Assembly: GCA_947493165.1 (NCBI GenBank)
Contig: CANLPY010000002.1
Location: 124,001-188,000 of the forward strand
Direction: 5' to 3'
Origin: an uncultured Erythrobacter sp.
GTDB lineage: Bacteria; Pseudomonadota; Alphaproteobacteria; Sphingomonadales; Sphingomonadaceae
DNA length: 64,000 nucleotides
This document shows positions 54,060 to 64,000 of this stretch, one piece after another. How positions within the stretch are numbered: the stretch's first letter is position 1; the number at the start of each line of letters is the position of its first letter. Below the pieces are notes generated by a model. That model was given only the letters and a program-made list of their open reading frames with translations, searched no databases and was not told the DNA's origin. The translations under genes were made by a program, and so were the position numbers.

Positions 54060-54077
54060 CGTCAAATTTTTTTGACA
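54060..54077. promoter_or_regulatory. PpsR-like operator before bchG
   Basis: On the minus strand the site reads TGTCAAA-AAAA-TTTGACG, differing from TGTCAAA-N4-TTTGACA at one base. It lies between the ppsR stop (54122) and the bchG start (54030). This is inferred autoregulatory-type control of the bchG operon. Confidence 0.65.
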
Positions 54078-54121
54078 CTTTATGGTGACGTTTGCAAATT
54101 TTGCACGCGTCTGAGGTGAAT

Positions 54122-55546
54122 TTAGTCGTTTTCGCCGGTCAAATTGCCCAAACCATGACGGTGCAGCTTGGAATATAGGCTCTGGCGCGACAGCCCCAAA
54201 ATTTCGGCAGCCGAGGCGCGGTTGTCAGACGTGTATGACAGGGCGGCTTCGATACATAGCCGCTCGATCAAATCGGTGCTTTCGCGGACAATGTCTTTCA
54301 ACGACATGCGCCCGACCAAATCCGTCAATTGCTCAACCGAACGCGGCATGTCTGCTGATCCCGGCGGCAAATCACGCAGACGCCGGGCGATAGGACGGAT
54401 CACAAAGCCATAAAGCGGCGTATCCGACCCAGTTTTTACCGCAGATAGCTCCACCTGCTCGCCAGCATCTTCATCACGGGCGCGCAGGATTGTGCTGACA
54501 TTGCGCGCTGCACCATGTTGATCGATTTGTTTTTCAATCAGTTCCAGATCGATACTAGGCCGCCCAACCCACTCCGACAAATGCCGGCCGCGAACATGAT
54601 CGAGACTGCCCGCTCGCACCATTTCAACAAAGGCAGCGTTGGCGCTAACCAGCTTCATATCGTGATCAGCGACCAAGAAGGCATCAGGCATGCGCTCGAC
54701 CAGATCGGGCAGAGCTTTGGCATCACGCTTTACCGGCGCGCCTTGATCCGTTGAGCAGCGCAGCAGCAAATAGCGCTCACGATCTTGTGTGAAGCTGGAT
54801 GCGGCGAGTGTCGCCGGGGTAGATCCCTTTGCCAAAGTTACCGAGCTAGGCGCTACTGAACCGGCTGCCTGCGCGGCCCCGATCAGGGTGAGCACATCAT
54901 CGCGCGATTTGCGATCAAACAGCGATAGCAATTTCTTGCCAATCAGCCCGCCTTGCCGCGCACCAAATAGTGCCTCTGCAGCTGGATTGACTTCCCGCAC
55001 GCGGTGACCAGCAGCGTCGATTATAACCACCGGTTCCTGCGAAGATTCAAACACCATCCGATAACGCGTTTCGAGCTGCCGCAGCTGCATATAATCGCGT
55101 TCAAGCGATTGCTGCACTTGCAGCAATCGCTGCTGCAACTTCGCCGCTTCACGCAGATCTCGGCCAAATGCAATGCGATGTTCGCCGCCATTAACCGGCA
55201 CGACAACATAACGGATCGGAATATCGCCGTTTTCGATGATGTGGTTCACTTGGCGCCAGTGCTGCACCTCGCCGCGGCGCGCTGCAGCCAGCATTTCCAT
55301 GATCTTTGGGCGGCTTTCAACTGTGACCGTTTCAATCCAATTTTGCCCGGTTAGATTGCCCAACCCCGAAAAGTGATCGTGATCGAAGGCCGCATCAAGA
55401 ACGGTTCCGGTATCATCAAGAATAAGAGTGATATCGCCGGCCACCATCGCCAGCTTCATTGCTGCATCAGCATCCATAGAATCGAACAATTCAGCCGCTT
55501 GGCCGAATGGATTCTTACCTTCAATACTGTGCTTGCGGGTCAGCAT
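54122..55546 (-). CDS. ppsR: Photosynthesis repressor PpsR/CrtJ
   Basis: The 474-residue product has N-terminal and two further PAS-like regions (about 30-130, 155-265, 275-385) with a Gln-rich helical linker LQQRLLQVQQSLERDYMQLRQ, and a C-terminal Fis-type helix-turn-helix NRASAAEILGLSRQSLYSKLHRHG. It binds TGT-N12-ACA. It has only two Cys (264 and 431), placed like the two redox Cys of Rhodobacter PpsR. It lies 12 bp after ppaA. Confidence 0.95.
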   Translation of the reverse strand: MLTRKHSIEGKNPFGQAAELFDSMDADAAMKLAMVAGDITLILDDTGTVLDAAFDHDHFSGLGNLTGQNWIETVTVESRPKIMEMLAAARRGEVQHWRQVNHIIENGDIPIRYVVVPVNGGEHRIAFGRDLREAAKLQQRLLQVQQSLERDYMQLRQLETRYRMVFESSQEPVVIIDAAGHRVREVNPAAEALFGARQGGLIGKKLLSLFDRKSRDDVLTLIGAAQAAGSVAPSSVTLAKGSTPATLAASSFTQDRERYLLLRCSTDQGAPVKRDAKALPDLVERMPDAFLVADHDMKLVSANAAFVEMVRAGSLDHVRGRHLSEWVGRPSIDLELIEKQIDQHGAARNVSTILRARDEDAGEQVELSAVKTGSDTPLYGFVIRPIARRLRDLPPGSADMPRSVEQLTDLVGRMSLKDIVRESTDLIERLCIEAALSYTSDNRASAAEILGLSRQSLYSKLHRHGLGNLTGEND

Positions 55547-55558
55547 CCGCGCCCTGCC

Positions 55559-56455
55559 TTATTGTAACTGTTGTAGGCTTGATTTCGCATTCTGTACCAG
55601 ATCATCCGCCACTTTGACTGCTTCACGGGCATCCAACGCTGTTCCATCTGCTCCGACCTCTTGAACAAGGTCTATGTTTTCATTGACCACTCGGCCACCA
55701 ATCATGATTTGCATGTTCGGGTTTGCAGCCACGCTACGCACCGCATTGATGATCTGAGCAATGGCAGCACTGGGGCAATCACGCGTTATAGTCAACGCCG
55801 CCACGTCAACCGGCTTTTCAGCAACGCGGCGCAGCAAATCGCCGCGGCTTGGTTCAACCAGAACTTCGCTGCTCCATCCCGCACGGGCGAACACATCTTC
55901 TAGCATGACTGGCCCGAAGCTGTGCTGATCACCCGGCATAGCGGACAGCAATATGCTGCGCGCCCCAGCCATAGCGCCCATAGCGCCAGGGGATTGAGAA
56001 GCGACTTCTCGCATCACTTCCTGCAGGCGCCACAAACCCATTGTAACATCGACGAAATCGCATTCGTCTGCTTCCCACAATTCACCAAGTTTGCGCGCAG
56101 CAGGGGCGAGCAGATCAACATAGATCGCTTCAACGCCAACACCTTTGTCGAGATAGGTTTGGACGACCTCAAGCAATTCGGCCGCTTCGGTGTGGAGCGG
56201 CATCGCAACAAAGCGGCTCGCATCGAACGGATCAATTTCAGCGGTAGGTCGTTTTGCCGGGCTCTTTGCTTCTGAACCATGAGCCATTAGCAGTCGGGGG
56301 ATAATCTCACCTTCAATCAGCGAACCGATTGTTTCGTCATCTAACGCCTGATCGCCCGCTCCATCCTCATTCGCCCCTCTGCGCTTCAAACGCGAGAAGG
56401 GATCGCCAATTACTTTGCGTAATGCGGCTGAACCAGTGTCAATCACAGATGCCAT
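55559..56455 (-). CDS. ppaA: B12-binding antirepressor PpaA/AerR
   Basis: The 298-residue product has a helical N-terminal region with the SCHIC-type ELWEADECDFVDVTMGLWRLQE and a cobalamin-binding domain with D-x-H-x-x-G as GDQHSFG (Asp176, His178, Gly181), followed by ITRDCPSA and MIGGRVVNEN. AerR/PpaA proteins bind cobalamin, respond to light, and counter CrtJ/PpsR. It is upstream of ppsR in one operon and divergent from bchF. Confidence 0.94.
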   Translation of the reverse strand: MASVIDTGSAALRKVIGDPFSRLKRRGANEDGAGDQALDDETIGSLIEGEIIPRLLMAHGSEAKSPAKRPTAEIDPFDASRFVAMPLHTEAAELLEVVQTYLDKGVGVEAIYVDLLAPAARKLGELWEADECDFVDVTMGLWRLQEVMREVASQSPGAMGAMAGARSILLSAMPGDQHSFGPVMLEDVFARAGWSSEVLVEPSRGDLLRRVAEKPVDVAALTITRDCPSAAIAQIINAVRSVAANPNMQIMIGGRVVNENIDLVQEVGADGTALDAREAVKVADDLVQNAKSSLQQLQ

Positions 56456-56629
56456 TCGTCAGACTCTCCGGGTCTGCCGGGTCGAACAGGCCCGGATGCG
56501 GCGCAGATTGCGTCATGGTCAATGAATTGGATGCGTTTTTCGCTCCAGAACAATCAACTGCGACTCGCGATACGCTGTTTCGGGCTTGCTGGCAAATTAA
56601 CAGGCGAATGGAGTGTAAGCCTAACTTGT

Positions 56630-56647
56630 CGTCCAGTTTAATTGACA
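56630..56647. promoter_or_regulatory. PpsR-like operator before bchF
   Basis: CGT-CCAGTTTAATTG-ACA is a one-mismatch version of TGT-N12-ACA, 57 bp before the bchF ATG in the ppaA/bchF gap. It could act on both the ppaA-ppsR and the bchF operons. Confidence 0.45.
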
Positions 56648-56703
56648 CACACTATCGACTCGTCCTAAGCCTGTGTTCTGAAAGCGGAGGCAGTTCGCAA
56701 AGA

Positions 56704-58529
<1,826 letters not shown>

Positions 58530-58532
58530 GTG

Positions 58533-60081
58533 ATGCAGCTATCCGTCTGGACATATGAAGGACCGCCCCACGTTGGGGCTATGCGCGTCGCCACGGCGAT
58601 GGAGGGGATGCATTATCTGCTCCACGCACCGCAAGGTGATACGTATGCGGACCTGTTGTTCACGATGATCGAACGGCGCGGTAAGCGCCCGCCAGTTACC
58701 TACACCACATTTGAAGCGCGCGATCTGGGCAAGGATACAGCCCAGCTTTTCCAAGATGCGGCCTATGACGCAGCTGAGCGGTTTCAGCCGCAGGCGATGA
58801 TGGTCGGCGCGTCTTGCACAGCAGAGCTGATCCAGGATGATCCCGCTGGCCTGTCCGAAGCGATGGACCTGCCCTGCCCCGTCATCCCGCTGGAACTGCC
58901 AAGCTATCAGCGCAAGGAAAACTGGGGCGCTGCAGAGAGCTTTTACCAGATTGTTCGCGTGCTGGCGGATCGTTCGGTCAAACCGGCGCCGCGCGAAGGT
59001 CGTCGTCCGCTGATCAACATTCTTGGCCCAACCGCGCTCGGCTTTCGCCACCGCGATGATTTGGTTGAGATCCGCAAAATCCTGACTGACCTGGGCATCG
59101 ACGTTCACTTGGTCGCACCGCTGGGCGCAAGTCCGCGCGACATCACACAAATCGGCGCTGCTGATTTCAACATCGTTCTTTATCCAGAAATTGGAGATGA
59201 AGCGGCCCGCTGGCTTGAGCGCGAGCTTAAGCAGCCAGCCGTTCGCACGGTCCCGATAGGCGTGGGCGCTACGCGCGCGTTTATCGAGGAAGTCGCCGAG
59301 TTTGCAGAGGTTGATCCCACCCCTGCGCTCGGCGACAATTCCTCTCGAATGCCGTGGTGGAGCCGCTCGGTCGATTCCAATTACCTGACTGGCAAACGCG
59401 TGTTTATCTTTGGCGATGCGACCCATGCCGTCGCCGCTGCGAAGATCGCGCATGAAGAGCTGGGTTTCGAGGTTTGCGGGCTGGGTTGCTACAACCGTGA
59501 ATTCGCGCGCGACATTCGTGTTGCGGCCAAGCTCTACGGCGTGGAGCCGTTGATTACCGACGACCATATGGAAGTCGAAGATGCGATCATTGCAGCTCAA
59601 CCTGAAATGGTGCTGGGCACGCAGATGGAACGCCACATAGCCAAGCGTCTCGGAATGCCATGCGCCGTCATTTCAGCGCCCGTGCATGTGCAGGATTTCC
59701 CAGCGCGTCACAGCCCACAAATGGGCTTTGAAGGCGCAAATGTTATCTTCGACACATGGGTGCATCCGTTGGTGATGGGGCTGGAAGAGCATTTGCTCAC
59801 CATGTTCCGCGATGACTTTGAGTTTTCCGATGAAAACGGCCCATCGCATCACGCCGCTCATGCACCGCGTAAGCACACCGCCACACAGGACGAAACGCCT
59901 GCTCCTGCGCCAATCGCGCAGCCTGCCAATGACACGATCTGGACATCTGAGGCAGAGCGCGAGCTGAAGAAAATTCCATTCTTTGTTCGCGGCAAAGCGC
60001 GCCGCAACACAGAAGCCTTTGCCGCCGACCAAGGCCGCGCTGAAATCGATCTTGAAACACTGTATGATGCGAAAGCGCATT

Positions 60082-60092
<11 letters not shown>
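58533..60092 (+). CDS. bchB: Light-independent protochlorophyllide reductase subunit B
   Basis: The 519-residue product starts [20 protein letters not shown] and has Asp36 ([12 protein letters not shown]), the non-Cys ligand of the NB cluster, and [10 protein letters not shown]. The C-terminal PSQ-rich domain [27 protein letters not shown] is intact. The ATG at 58533 is preferred over the GTG at 58530. It overlaps the bchH start. Confidence 0.97.

Positions 60093-64000
<3,908 letters not shown>

Noticed and set aside
58539-59636. Long minus-strand ORF (365 aa) across bchB
   Set aside because: It mirrors a real, well-conserved bchB on the plus strand and shows no family motif; it is a codon-bias shadow.

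Overview
The window looks like a piece of chromosome from an aerobic anoxygenic phototrophic alphaproteobacterium of the order Sphingomonadales, most likely an Erythrobacter/Porphyrobacter relative. The reasons are the gene order of the photosynthesis gene cluster (bchIDO, crtCDF, bchCXYZ, pufBALM without pufC, tspO-bchP-pucC-bchG-ppsR-ppaA, bchFNBHL), the presence of beta-carotene ketolase and hydroxylase genes alongside spirilloxanthin-type carotenoid genes, and the alphaproteobacterial zeta (DUF1476) ATPase inhibitor. All names come from reading motifs in the translations; no database search was run.

Region 1 (1-13 kb) is mostly housekeeping. It opens with four overlapping small membrane-protein genes, three of which look like tandem PspB-like paralogues. 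Then come DUF3422, sufE, a YbaN-type membrane protein, crtZ and crtW (ketocarotenoid synthesis), mtfA, a thioesterase, the leuC/leuD pair with two small genes between them, a quinone oxidoreductase, the zeta subunit, bolA and monothiol glutaredoxin, a NUDIX hydrolase, an exported small protein, tRNA-Arg(TCT) and a queuosine-precursor transporter. A 300-bp gap after the glutaredoxin gene holds three hairpins and may encode a small RNA on the minus strand.

Region 2 (13-25 kb) carries ppx and ppk1 (polyphosphate turnover), then a compact type IV secretion operon read leftward: virB1, B2, B3, B4, B6, B9, B10, B11. No virB5, virB7, virB8 or virD4 is seen.

Region 3 (25-35 kb) has an aldo/keto reductase, an SDR, an acyl-CoA dehydrogenase, a flavin reductase and a ferredoxin-NADP reductase. 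An iron block follows: a PiuC-type dioxygenase and a ferric-iron ABC importer whose permease gene is divergent from its ATPase gene.

Region 4 (34.8 kb to the end) is the photosynthesis gene cluster. Mg chelatase (BchI, BchD, BchH), light-independent protochlorophyllide reductase (BchN, BchB, BchL), BchF, chlorophyllide reductase (BchX, BchY, BchZ), BchC, BchG and BchP make bacteriochlorophyll a. CrtC, CrtD and CrtF make methoxylated carotenoids. PufB, PufA, PufL and PufM form the LH1-reaction-centre core. PpsR and the B12-binding PpaA/AerR are the regulators. Perfect TGT-N12-ACA operators lie in the crtD/crtF gap and, as a tandem pair, before bchC; one-mismatch versions lie before bchG and bchF. 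bchL runs off the right edge. The remaining cluster genes (bchM, lhaA, puhABC, acsF, hemA, crtB, crtI) are not in this window.
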